Assembly (NCBI GenBank): GCA_030448245.1
Contig: JAUJNH010000003.1
Location: 183,329-228,025 of the forward strand
Length of the DNA: 44,697 bases
Direction of reading: 5' to 3'
From: Acidimicrobiales bacterium
GTDB lineage: Bacteria; Actinomycetota; Acidimicrobiia; Acidimicrobiales; JAUJNH01
The notes under the pieces were generated by a model. The model saw only the letters and a list, made by a program, of their open reading frames with translations, had not been told where the DNA came from and searched no databases. Positions 37,715 to 44,642 of this stretch are shown in pieces; the stretch's first letter is position 1; each line of letters opens with the position of its first letter. The position numbers and the translations under genes were made by a program.

Positions 37715-38383
37715 ATGCCATCCTCGCCCACGCCACCCACCCCTTCGCCGGATGCGTCGAACGGGCTGGGTGCAGGATCGGGCTCGACCCGGGACGACCC
37801 GTCCACGACCGTCGGGGGCCAGCCGATCGGCGGCGCCGATGGCTTCGAGGTGTGGCGCCAGGTGATACCGCCGGAGGCGATCGAGCGGTCGCTGCGGGTC
37901 CTGAACCTGGAGATCGTGCGGCGGGGGCTGACGCCCGAGGAGATCGTCCGCTGCGGCGGCAGCACCTTCTTCCCCCACCTCCGCTGGGAGCCCGACATCC
38001 TGGCCCTGCGAGCTCCGATCGAGGAGCGGGTGCCGCCGGATGGCGACGAGCAGTGGGCCGATGCCCAGCTGCTCCTCCGCTTCCCGGACGAGGCTGAGGA
38101 GTGGCCCCTGACGTCGCACGTCGACGACCTCCCCCCCTGGGCCGGCGACCGCTCCTATCGGGCCATCTTCGGTGTTCCGCTGTCGCCGTCGGCGGCGACC
38201 AACGGCTGCCTGGTGGTGTGGCCGGGCTCGCACCTGGGCCGGGCGGGATCACCCATCCACGTCGAGCTCGAGCCCGGCGACATCGTCGTCATGCACCCGG
38301 CGCTACAGCACTCCGGCACGCTCAACAAGGGCGGCGCTGTGCGCTACGCCGTGTACTTCCGCCTCCTGAGCGCTCCCAGCTGA
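37715..38383 (+). CDS. Phytanoyl-CoA-dioxygenase-like Fe(II)/2-oxoglutarate oxygenase
   Basis: The 222-residue protein has a jelly-roll oxygenase core: H135-x-D137 in TSHVDD, a strand with GCLVVWPGSH, and EPGDIVVMHPALQHSG with the distal His (H199). Arg210 in GAVRYAVYFR is placed to bind the 2-oxoglutarate carboxylate. The first ~40 residues are Ser/Pro/Gly-rich and probably disordered. It lies between mftC and the flavoproteins but on the opposite strand, convergent with mftC (10 bases between stops). A role in tailoring mycofactocin or its substrates is only suggested by position. Confidence 0.8.
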   Translation: MPSSPTPPTPSPDASNGLGAGSGSTRDDPSTTVGGQPIGGADGFEVWRQVIPPEAIERSLRVLNLEIVRRGLTPEEIVRCGGSTFFPHLRWEPDILALRAPIEERVPPDGDEQWADAQLLLRFPDEAEEWPLTSHVDDLPPWAGDRSYRAIFGVPLSPSAATNGCLVVWPGSHLGRAGSPIHVELEPGDIVVMHPALQHSGTLNKGGAVRYAVYFRLLSAPS

Positions 38384-38393
38384 ACCGCGGGCG

Positions 38394-39509
38394 TCAGCGG
38401 CGGCCGAGACGGATGGGGACGGAGTGGCCCGGGGCCGGCCGTGGCCGGGCCCCCGGGGCCCCGCCGGCCAGCGCCGGCTCGCCGTGGCCCAGGACGCATT
38501 CGGGGTCGGGCCCGTCGAGGGGCAGGCCCGTGAAGAACTTGGCCGCCATGCACCCGCCCTGGCAGGCGTCGTAGGAGCCGCACGAGGCGCAGGCGCCGGC
38601 CGAGGCGGGCTGGCGCAGCGAGACGAACAGCGGCGACCGGCGCCACACCTCGGCGAAGCCACCGGGGTCGAGGACGCTGCCGGCCCGGAACTCGTCGTGC
38701 AGGACGAACGGGCAGGCGTAGACGTCGCCGAGCGGGTCGATGAGGCAGACCACCCGGCCGGCGCCGCACAGGTTGAGGCCGGGCAGCGCCCCGCCCAGCG
38801 CCGAGAGGTGGAAGAACGAGTCGCCCGTCAGCACCTCGGGTCGGTCCAGCAGCCAGGCGTGGAGGTGGCGCTGCTGGTCGTTGGTGGGGTGCAGGTGCCA
38901 CCAGGCGTCGGCGCCCCGGCCCGAGGGCCGCAGCCGGGTGAGCCGCAGCTGCGCCCCGAAGCGGTTGGCGAGCGCCTCGAACCGGTCCAGCTGGGGGATG
39001 TTGTGACGGGTCATCACCACACTCACCTTGAAGGGCCCGAAGCCGGCCGCGGCCAGGTGCTCCATGGCCCGCACGGCGGTGGCGAAGGAACCATCCCCCC
39101 GCACCGCGTCGTTGGTGGCGGCGTCGGCGCCGTCGATCGACACCTGCACGTCGACGTACTCGGTGGCGGCCAGGCGGGCAGCCCGGGCGGGGGTGAGGGT
39201 GCTGCCGTTGGTGGAGAACTTGGCCCCGATCCCGTGGGCCACGCAGCGGTCCACGATGTCGTAGAAGTCGGGCCGGATGGTGGGTTCTCCGCCACCCAGG
39301 TTCACGTAGAAGACCTTGAGGTCGTGCAGCTCGCCGATCACCGTGAACACCTGCTCGGTGCTCAGCTCGGCCGGGTCCCGCCGGCCCGACGACGACAGGC
39401 AGTGGGTGCAGGCCAGGTTGCACCCGTAGGTCAGCTCCCACGTGAGGCAGATCGGGGCGTCGAGCCCCCGCTTCAGCTCATCGCTGAGAGGGCTGGGCTT
39501 CGGGGTCAC
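38394..39509 (-). CDS. mftC: Mycofactocin maturase MftC (radical SAM/SPASM)
   Basis: MftC oxidatively decarboxylates the C-terminal Tyr of MftA and then links it to the penultimate Val. The 371-residue enzyme has the radical SAM motif Cys30-x3-Cys34-x2-Cys37, GGGEP at 72-76, the family block RLRPSGRGAD, the GDSFFHLSALG and LNLCGAGRVVCLIDPLGDVYACPF stretches and a Cys-rich SPASM end (CASCGSYDACQGGC). It closely follows mycobacterial MftC as I recall it. The GTG at 39509 overlaps the mftB end by 32 bases. The stop is 10 bases from that of the convergent dioxygenase. Confidence 0.97.
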   Translation of the reverse strand: MTPKPSPLSDELKRGLDAPICLTWELTYGCNLACTHCLSSSGRRDPAELSTEQVFTVIGELHDLKVFYVNLGGGEPTIRPDFYDIVDRCVAHGIGAKFSTNGSTLTPARAARLAATEYVDVQVSIDGADAATNDAVRGDGSFATAVRAMEHLAAAGFGPFKVSVVMTRHNIPQLDRFEALANRFGAQLRLTRLRPSGRGADAWWHLHPTNDQQRHLHAWLLDRPEVLTGDSFFHLSALGGALPGLNLCGAGRVVCLIDPLGDVYACPFVLHDEFRAGSVLDPGGFAEVWRRSPLFVSLRQPASAGACASCGSYDACQGGCMAAKFFTGLPLDGPDPECVLGHGEPALAGGAPGARPRPAPGHSVPIRLGRR

Positions 39510-39813
39510 GGATCACCCCCGACGCGAGCAGGGCGGCCAGCGCCCGCCGGAAGGAGGGCCAGAGGGCGGGTGCCACGTCGCCGGCCGCGAGGGCCTCATC
39601 GACCCTCGGGTGGTCGCCCAACGTGCTGACGAGGGCGACCAGCTCGGCGGAGCGGAGGAACGTCAGGCGGCGGGTGCCGTGGTGGTAGGCGAGCGCCCCG
39701 AACGGCTCGGGTCGCAGCGCCACCTGCGGGTCGAGCTCGAGGCGCCGCCCCGCCAGCTCGGGCGCCGCACCGTCGGCGGCGGGGTCGCCCGGCAACGTCA
39801 GTAGACCCCGCAC
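39478..39813 (-). CDS. mftB: Mycofactocin peptide chaperone MftB (PqqD-like)
   Basis: MftB is the RiPP recognition element that holds the MftA leader for MftC. The ~111-residue protein has the family core LDPQVALRPEPFGALAYHHGTRRLTFLRS, with the Glu-Pro-Phe-Gly-Ala turn, followed by a helical C-terminus. The start is uncertain: GTG at 39813 overlaps the mftA end by 16 bases, and TTG at 39795 lies two bases after the mftA stop. Both leave the core intact. The gene overlaps mftC at its 3' end, consistent with stoichiometric coupling. Confidence 0.93.
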   Translation of the reverse strand: MRGLLTLPGDPAADGAAPELAGRRLELDPQVALRPEPFGALAYHHGTRRLTFLRSAELVALVSTLGDHPRVDEALAAGDVAPALWPSFRRALAALLASGVIRDPEAQPSQR

Positions 39814-39923
39814 ATGCCGTCGATCGAGATCTCCTCGACCAGGAGCTCCTCCTCGACGAGCTCCTCGTCGGGCTCGGGATCAGCGCCCGTGTCGTCCACC
39901 GCGGTGGGGGTCTCAGGGTCCAT
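39798..39923 (-). CDS. mftA: Mycofactocin precursor peptide MftA
   Basis: This 41-residue ribosomal peptide is the substrate of the locus. It has a Glu/Asp-rich leader and ends with the invariant core IDGMCGVY, in which the terminal Val-Tyr is modified by MftC and released by MftE. The LLVEEISIDGMCGVY end matches mycobacterial MftA as I recall it. The ATG at 39923 is chosen over upstream in-frame starts because it gives the usual length and has a -10 box 6 bases upstream. It is the first gene of the mftABC unit. Confidence 0.97.
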   Translation of the reverse strand: MDPETPTAVDDTGADPEPDEELVEEELLVEEISIDGMCGVY

Positions 39924-39929
39924 CGCCGG

Positions 39930-39935
39930 ATGATA
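39930..39935 (-). promoter_or_regulatory. Leaderless-type -10 box (TATCAT) of mftA
   Basis: TATCAT on the minus strand ends 6 bases before the mftA ATG, predicting transcription from the start codon itself. No Shine-Dalgarno sequence is present. Confidence 0.55.
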
Positions 39936-39942
39936 CGAGCAG

Positions 39943-39960
39943 GTCCGGCCGGCGCCGGAC
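39943..39960. promoter_or_regulatory. Palindrome upstream of mftA, candidate operator
   Basis: GTCCGGC-CGGC-GCCGGAC is a perfect 7-bp inverted repeat with a 4-base centre. It sits just upstream of the mftA -10 box, about where a repressor would occlude the -35 region, and inside the 167-bp gap shared with the divergent alcohol dehydrogenase gene. No regulator gene such as mftR is adjacent. GC-rich palindromes arise by chance more often in this DNA. Confidence 0.4.
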
Positions 39961-40090
39961 CGCCAGCTGACGGCCGCGCCCTGCCCGGCGGCCGTTCGCT
40001 GCCCCGACTGCGTCGGGCCACCGGCGGGAGGGGGCTCGTGGCTTAGCCTCGGTCCGCCCGAACAGGACCAGGTGGGCACGGGAGGCGCTG

Positions 40091-41203
40091 GTGGAGACGA
40101 CCGCTGCGGTGCTGTGGGAGGTGGGCAAGGAGTGGAGCGTCGAGCCGATCCAGCTCGACGCCCCGAAGGACGAGGAGGTGCTGGTCGAGCTGCACGCCTC
40201 GGGCATGTGCCACTCGGACGAGCACCTGGTGACGGGCGACCTCCCCTTCGGCCTGCCCATGATCGGCGGCCACGAGGGCGGCGGCGTGGTGCTGGAGGTG
40301 GGTCGGAACGTCTCGTGGCTGCGCCCGGGCGACCACGTGGTCTTCGGCTTCATCCCGTCGTGCGGACGCTGCCCGTCGTGCTCCACCGGCCACCAGAGCC
40401 TGTGCGACCTCGGCGCGGCCCTGGCCACCGGCCGCCAGATCGCCGACGGCACCTCGCGCCACCACGCCCAGGGCCAGGACGTCGGCACCATGTGCCTGAT
40501 CGGCTCGTTCGCCCACCACACGGTGGTCCACGAGGCCAGCTGCATCAAGATCGACGCGGGCATCCCCCTCGAGCTGGCCTGCCTGCTCGGGTGCGGCGTG
40601 GTGACCGGCTGGGGCTCGGCCGTCTACGCCGCCGACGTGAAGCCGGGTGACGTGGTCACCGTCGTCGGCGTCGGCGGGATCGGTGCCGCCGCGATCCAGG
40701 GCGCCAGGCTGGCGGGCGCCAGGAAGATCATCGCCATCGACCCGGTCGAGTGGAAGCGTGAGCAGGCGCTGGCCCTCGGCGCCACCCACGTGGCCCCGTC
40801 GCTGGGCGAAGCCTTCGCCGTCGTCGAGGAGGCCAGCTGGAACCGCATGTCGGACAAGGTGATCATGTGCATGGGCGTGGGCAGCGGCGAGCTGCTGGTC
40901 CAGGCGCTCGGGATCACGGCCAAGCGGGGCCGGGTCGTGATCACCAACATCCATCCGGCCTTTGAGATGACCGCCACCATCAGCCTGCTCGACCTCACGC
41001 TGATGGAGAAGCAGGTCGTCGGCTCGCTCTTCGGGTCGGGCAATGCCCGCGCCGACGTCCCGAAGCTGCTCGAGCTGTGGGGCAACGGCCAGCTCGACCT
41101 CGAGGCGCTGGTCACCCGCACCTACTCGCTCGAGGACCTGAATGACGGCTACGCCGACCTCCGCGCCGGCCGCAACATCCGCGGCGTGCTCCGCTACCGG
41201 TAG
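40091..41203 (+). CDS. NDMA-type zinc alcohol dehydrogenase, mycofactocin-dependent
   Basis: This 370-residue medium-chain dehydrogenase keeps the catalytic zinc ligands (Cys40, His61-Glu62, and a later Cys in LLGCGVVTGWG) and structural zinc cysteines Cys91, 94, 97 and 105, with the NAD fold GVGGIG. It resembles the family whose NAD(H) does not exchange and which reduces nitrosodimethylaniline in vitro, with mycofactocin as the natural acceptor. It starts at GTG 40091 with GGGAGG upstream and is divergent from mftA, the canonical place for a client enzyme. It is likely to oxidise a small alcohol. Confidence 0.9.
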   Translation: METTAAVLWEVGKEWSVEPIQLDAPKDEEVLVELHASGMCHSDEHLVTGDLPFGLPMIGGHEGGGVVLEVGRNVSWLRPGDHVVFGFIPSCGRCPSCSTGHQSLCDLGAALATGRQIADGTSRHHAQGQDVGTMCLIGSFAHHTVVHEASCIKIDAGIPLELACLLGCGVVTGWGSAVYAADVKPGDVVTVVGVGGIGAAAIQGARLAGARKIIAIDPVEWKREQALALGATHVAPSLGEAFAVVEEASWNRMSDKVIMCMGVGSGELLVQALGITAKRGRVVITNIHPAFEMTATISLLDLTLMEKQVVGSLFGSGNARADVPKLLELWGNGQLDLEALVTRTYSLEDLNDGYADLRAGRNIRGVLRYR

Positions 41204-41225
41204 CCGCGAACCCAGCGGGCGGCCA

Positions 41226-41231
41226 TAGCCT
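41226..41231 (+). promoter_or_regulatory. Leaderless-type -10 box (TAGCCT) of dusB
   Basis: TAGCCT ends 8 bases before the dusB GTG and lies 23 bases after the dehydrogenase stop, so dusB may be transcribed separately. Confidence 0.45.
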
Positions 41232-41239
41232 GGACCAGC

Positions 41240-42394
41240 GTGGCGCTCAAGATCGGGCCGATCGCCGTCGACCCGCCGGTGGTGCTGGCACCGATGGCCG
41301 GCGTGACGAACTCGGCCTTCCGGCGGCTGTGCCGGTCGTACGGGGCGGGGCTGTACGTGAGCGAGATGGTGAGCGCCCGGGCGCTGGTCGAAGCCTGGGC
41401 TCGGCCGGCCCTCCAGGGCGGGAGGAGCGGTCGGCGCAGCACCCGCATGGCGTCGTTCGCCGACGACGAGCCGTGCCGCAGCATCCAGCTGTACGGCGTG
41501 GACCCGCTCGTCGTGGGCGAGGCGGTGCGCCGCCTGGTCGACGGCCAGGGCGCTGACCACGTCGACCTCAACTTCGGCTGCCCGGCTCCCAAGGTCACCC
41601 GCAAGGGCGGCGGCTCGGCCCTGCCGGTGCACGGCATCCTGTTCGCCCGCGTCGTGGCCGCCGCGGTGCGGGCCGCCTGCGCGGTCCCGGTCACCGTCAA
41701 GATGCGGATCGGCCTCGACGACACCCACCGCACTTCGGTGGCCGCCGGCCTGGCCGCCGAGGGCGAGGGCGCCGCCGCGGTGGCCCTCCACGCCCGCACG
41801 GCCGAGCAGCTCTACTCCGGAGCAGCCGACTGGACCGCCGTCGGCGAGCTGAAGGCCGCGGTCACCACCGTCCCGGTGCTGGGCAACGGTGACATCTGGG
41901 AGGCGGCCGACGCGCTGCGCATGATGGCGTCGACAGGCTGTGACGGTGTCGTGGTGGGCCGGGGCTGCCTCGGCCGCCCCTGGCTGTTCGGCGACCTCGC
42001 CGCCGCCTTCTCCGGCCGAGCGGTGGCGCCGCCGCCGGCGCTGGGCGCCGTCGTCGAGGTGCTCCGCACCCACGCCCGCCTCCTCTGCGACCTGCTGGGC
42101 GAGGAGGCCGGCTGCCGCGACATCCGCAAGCACGTGAGCTGGTACCTCACCGGTTACCCCGCAGGCGGCGAGCGCCGGCGCCAGCTGGCGCAGGTGTCGA
42201 CCCTGGCCGAGCTCGACGCCGCCCTCGACCAGCTCGATCCGGCCGTCACCCTCCCGCCCGGCGGCCAGCGCCTGCGCCGGGGCCACACCAGCGGCCCTCG
42301 GCCCGTCCACCTCCCCGAGGGCTGGCTGACCACCACCGACGACCCAGCTCCCCCCGCCGGAGCCGACGCCTTCTCGGTCGTCTCCGGCGGCTGA
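41240..42394 (+). CDS. dusB: tRNA-dihydrouridine synthase
   Basis: It reduces uridines in the tRNA D-loop with FMN and NADPH. The 384-residue enzyme has the barrel start VVLAPMAGVTNSAFRRLCRSYGAGLYVSEM, catalytic Cys114 in NFGCPAPKVTRKGGGSAL, VTVKMRIGLDD, and the phosphate-binding GNGDIWEA and DGVVVGRGCLGRPWLF segments. A ~50-residue polar C-terminal tail extends past the family end. The GTG at 41240 abuts the alcohol dehydrogenase gene but has its own promoter-like box. It ends toward clpP with a strong hairpin in between. Confidence 0.95.
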   Translation: MALKIGPIAVDPPVVLAPMAGVTNSAFRRLCRSYGAGLYVSEMVSARALVEAWARPALQGGRSGRRSTRMASFADDEPCRSIQLYGVDPLVVGEAVRRLVDGQGADHVDLNFGCPAPKVTRKGGGSALPVHGILFARVVAAAVRAACAVPVTVKMRIGLDDTHRTSVAAGLAAEGEGAAAVALHARTAEQLYSGAADWTAVGELKAAVTTVPVLGNGDIWEAADALRMMASTGCDGVVVGRGCLGRPWLFGDLAAAFSGRAVAPPPALGAVVEVLRTHARLLCDLLGEEAGCRDIRKHVSWYLTGYPAGGERRRQLAQVSTLAELDAALDQLDPAVTLPPGGQRLRRGHTSGPRPVHLPEGWLTTTDDPAPPAGADAFSVVSGG

Positions 42395-42488
42395 GCCGCT
42401 CCCCCGAGGCCACCGCGTGGCGAGCTCGGCCCATAGCGCCTCTGGCTGAGCGCAGCGGCGCCGACGGGCGAGTCCCCTGGCAGATCGG

Positions 42489-42524
42489 GTCGCCTTCCGG
42501 GCCCGGAGCGGGTCGGAAGGCGAC
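42489..42524. terminator. Hairpin between convergent dusB and clpP
   Basis: A perfect 10-bp stem GTCGCCTTCC/GGAAGGCGAC (42489-42498 with 42515-42524) encloses a 16-base loop in the 162-base gap between the convergent dusB and clpP stops. It is probably a bidirectional terminator. Confidence 0.65.
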
Positions 42525-42556
42525 ACCCGACGCGGAGGGCCCGGTCGTGCCCCCCT

Positions 42557-43276
42557 CTACCGGGCCGACCGTGGGCGCACCTCCGGTCGGCCCGGATCGA
42601 CCCGGTCCGGAGCTGCGCCGGGGTCCAGCTCGGCCTGGAGCACGGTCGGCGCGAGCACCGCCTGCGGCGGGGGGAGAGGCAGGCGCCGCGACCGGGAGGG
42701 CTCGACCAGGTGGTCAACGACGCCGTAGGCGATGGCGGCCTCGTCCCGGAGGATGTAGTCGCGGTCGATGTCGGTGGTGATCCGCTCGATCGGCTGCCCG
42801 GTGCACTCGCCGAGGATCGCCACCATCCGGCGGCGCATCTCCACCATCTCGCGCACGGCGATCTCCATGTCGCTCGACTGGCCCTGGGCGCCGCCGTGCG
42901 GCTGGTGGAGGAGGACCCTGGCGTTGGCCAGCAGGTGGCGCTTGCCGGGGGCACCGGCCGCCAGCAGAACGGCAGCGGCCGACGCCGCCTGGCCGACGCA
43001 GTAGGTGGCCACGTCGCACGTGAGGAACTGGATGGTGTCGTGGATCGCGAACAGAGCGGTCATGTCGCCCCCGGGCGAGTTGATGTAGAGCGAGATGTCC
43101 CGGGTGGGATCGTCCGACTGCAGGTGCAGGAGCTGGGCGACGATCAGGTTGGCCACGTTGTCGTCGATCGGCGTGCCCAGGAACACGATGCGCTCGGCCA
43201 GGAGCCGGGAGTAGATGTCGAAGGCCCGCTCCCCCTTCACCGTCTGCTCGATCACGGTCGGAACCAGCACGCTCAT
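42557..43276 (-). CDS. clpP: ClpP-family serine protease with a C-terminal extension
   Basis: ClpP forms the proteolytic barrel used by ClpC/ClpX. The 239-residue protein has the catalytic triad: Ser99 in VGQAASAAA, His124 in LLHQPHGG and Asp173 in IDRDYIL. It also has the [18 protein letters not shown] handle region. Past the usual end (~residue 195) is a ~45-residue Pro/Arg-rich extension. It is a lone clpP, not a clpP1-clpP2 pair. ATG 43276 is preferred to 43282 because GGAG lies 8 bases upstream. Its leader overlaps one of two palindromes shared with an ArsR operon. Confidence 0.92.
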   Translation of the reverse strand: MSVLVPTVIEQTVKGERAFDIYSRLLAERIVFLGTPIDDNVANLIVAQLLHLQSDDPTRDISLYINSPGGDMTALFAIHDTIQFLTCDVATYCVGQAASAAAVLLAAGAPGKRHLLANARVLLHQPHGGAQGQSSDMEIAVREMVEMRRRMVAILGECTGQPIERITTDIDRDYILRDEAAIAYGVVDHLVEPSRSRRLPLPPPQAVLAPTVLQAELDPGAAPDRVDPGRPEVRPRSAR

Positions 43277-43288
43277 GGCCATCTCCTT

Positions 43289-43308
43289 GTGCAAACGTTG
43301 GCTTGCAC
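43289..43308. promoter_or_regulatory. Candidate ArsR operator 1 (GTGCAA-N8-TTGCAC)
   Basis: A perfect 6-bp inverted repeat with an 8-base centre lies just upstream of the clpP ribosome site (minus strand). The same half-sites and spacing recur 30 bases away. The 30-bp spacing is close to three helical turns, so two dimers would bind roughly the same DNA face. Confidence 0.65.
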
Positions 43309-43318
43309 ATCGTACGTC

Positions 43319-43338
43319 GTGCAAAGATGTGTTTGCAC
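43319..43338. promoter_or_regulatory. Candidate ArsR operator 2 (GTGCAA-N8-TTGCAC)
   Basis: The second copy has identical half-sites with a different centre. It lies upstream of the SRPBCC-ArsR operon, whose start has an AGGAGG 6 bases before the ATG. The ArsR encoded by the operon is the obvious candidate ligand. Confidence 0.65.
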
Positions 43339-43358
43339 GTCGAGGCAGGAGGACACGC

Positions 43359-43787
43359 ATGGAAGAGGTCAGCATCACCCGCTCGGTGGAGCTCGAGGCA
43401 GGTGTCGACGACGTGTGGCAGGCCGTCACCACGCCCGAGCTGCTGAGCGGGTGGCTGGAGGGCGAGGTAGACGTCGACGTGCGGCCGGGTGGCGATGGCG
43501 TGCTCGTGGAGCCCGAGGGCACCGTGCGCAGGATGCGGGTCGACGAGGTCGAGCCGCCCCGGCGCCTGGCCCTGCAGTGGTGGCCGGAAGACGGATCGGG
43601 GCCGGCGTCCACGGTCGAGCTGGACCTGCAGCCCACACCAGGCGGCACCCGCCTCGTCGTGACCGAGACGCTCCTGGCCCCGACCCCGTTGGCCGCCAAG
43701 GCCTCCTCGGCGGCTGGGAGCCGCTGGGATGTGCGCTTCCTGCTGCTCGGCTGCAGCCTGCTCCGCGTCGCCGCCGCCTCCAGGTGA
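43359..43787 (+). CDS. SRPBCC/AHSA1-like ligand-binding domain protein
   Basis: The 142-residue protein has the START/SRPBCC outline of the activator-of-Hsp90-like family: [28 protein letters not shown] at the start, [12 protein letters not shown] strands, [14 protein letters not shown] and the long C-terminal helix region. Such proteins often bind hydrophobic ligands and are paired with ArsR regulators. The ATG has AGGAGG 6 bases upstream. Its stop overlaps the arsR start (GTGA), so both are made from one message controlled from the two palindromes upstream. Confidence 0.85.
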   Translation: MEEVSITRSVELEAGVDDVWQAVTTPELLSGWLEGEVDVDVRPGGDGVLVEPEGTVRRMRVDEVEPPRRLALQWWPEDGSGPASTVELDLQPTPGGTRLVVTETLLAPTPLAAKASSAAGSRWDVRFLLLGCSLLRVAAASR

Positions 43788-44122
43788 CGCCTGACGGCCT
43801 CGACGCCGTCTTCTCGGCCCTTGCCGATCCGACCCGTCGGGACCTCGTCGCCCGCCTGGTCCGGGAAGGACCGCGCTCGGCCACCACCCTGGCCAGGGAC
43901 CTCCCCATGACCCGCCAAGCCGTCGTCCACCACCTGCAGTCGCTCGACGACGCTGGTCTCGTGGCCACCACCCGAGAAGGCCGGGAGGTCCGCTACGAAG
44001 CCACCCCCGAGCCGCTGAGCGAAGCGGTCGCGTGGATGCTGCGCACCGGCGCCCGCTGGGACCGCCGCCTCGACCGGCTCAGGCAACAGGTGGAGCGGCG
44101 GTCAGGCCCGCCCGCTCACTGA
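43784..44122 (+). CDS. ArsR-family transcriptional regulator
   Basis: The 112-residue winged-helix protein begins [22 protein letters not shown], has the recognition helix [22 protein letters not shown] and the wing [17 protein letters not shown]. No metal-binding CxC motif is present, so it is probably not a metal sensor but one of the SRPBCC-linked ArsR group. The GTG at 43784 overlaps the SRPBCC stop. It probably represses its own operon, and possibly the divergent clpP, at the GTGCAA-N8-TTGCAC sites. Confidence 0.88.
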   Translation: MTPDGLDAVFSALADPTRRDLVARLVREGPRSATTLARDLPMTRQAVVHHLQSLDDAGLVATTREGREVRYEATPEPLSEAVAWMLRTGARWDRRLDRLRQQVERRSGPPAH

Positions 44123-44642
44123 CCCCTCCGTCGACGGGGCCGACTTCCGGCCGAAGCGCCGGCGGCCCTTCTGCTCGACAGGAGCCTGAGGGGCCGGCCC
44201 CTCGGGGGCAGGGGTCTGAGGCGCAGCAGCCGGCCCGTCACCCCCCGTCAACCCCCTGATCTCCCGCACGGTCGCCCCATCGGCCGCATCCTCGAGGCGG
44301 CTGATCCAGGTCGACCCGAGCGTCGGGTCGCTGTCGGGCGTGCCGTAGTACGACGAGAGGCCCTCCTTGTCTGCGGCCTCGAAGCGACCGTCCTGACCGG
44401 CGTGCGGAGCGTCGACGATCTCCTCCTTGCTGTAGGCGAACCGTCGACCGCCTCCGAGGGGCGCTGCGCTCGCCAGGGGGACGAGGGCCTCTCGGCCACG
44501 GAGACGCGTGACCTTCACCGAGGCCCACTCGGCTCCGCCGGACGCGTCGTCGACCCAGATCTGGGTGATGACGCCGATCTGCTCAGCGGTGTTCCACCGC
44601 GGTGCGGCCGATCCATAACTGGACGTCTTCGATGCTGGTCAT
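44102..44642 (-). CDS. PRC-barrel-like domain protein with an apparent frameshift
   Basis: From ATG 44642 (AGGAG 5 bases upstream) the frame reads MTSIEDVQLWIGRTAV and then meets a stop. Removing one base near 44593 (GGAACACC read as GGACACC) continues into EQIGVITQIWVDDASG and on to VKVTRLRGREALVPLASA, an intact PRC-barrel-like pattern ending at 44102. The C-terminus is a Pro/Ala/Arg-rich tail. The corrected product would be about 179 residues. A single-base insertion, a base-calling error or a real lesion are all possible. Its 3' end overlaps the convergent arsR by 21 bases. Confidence 0.65.

Noticed and set aside
40043..42526. 827-codon minus-strand open frame across the alcohol dehydrogenase and dusB
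   Set aside because: Antisense shadow of two conserved genes; the product is His/Asp/Gly-rich with no domain pattern.
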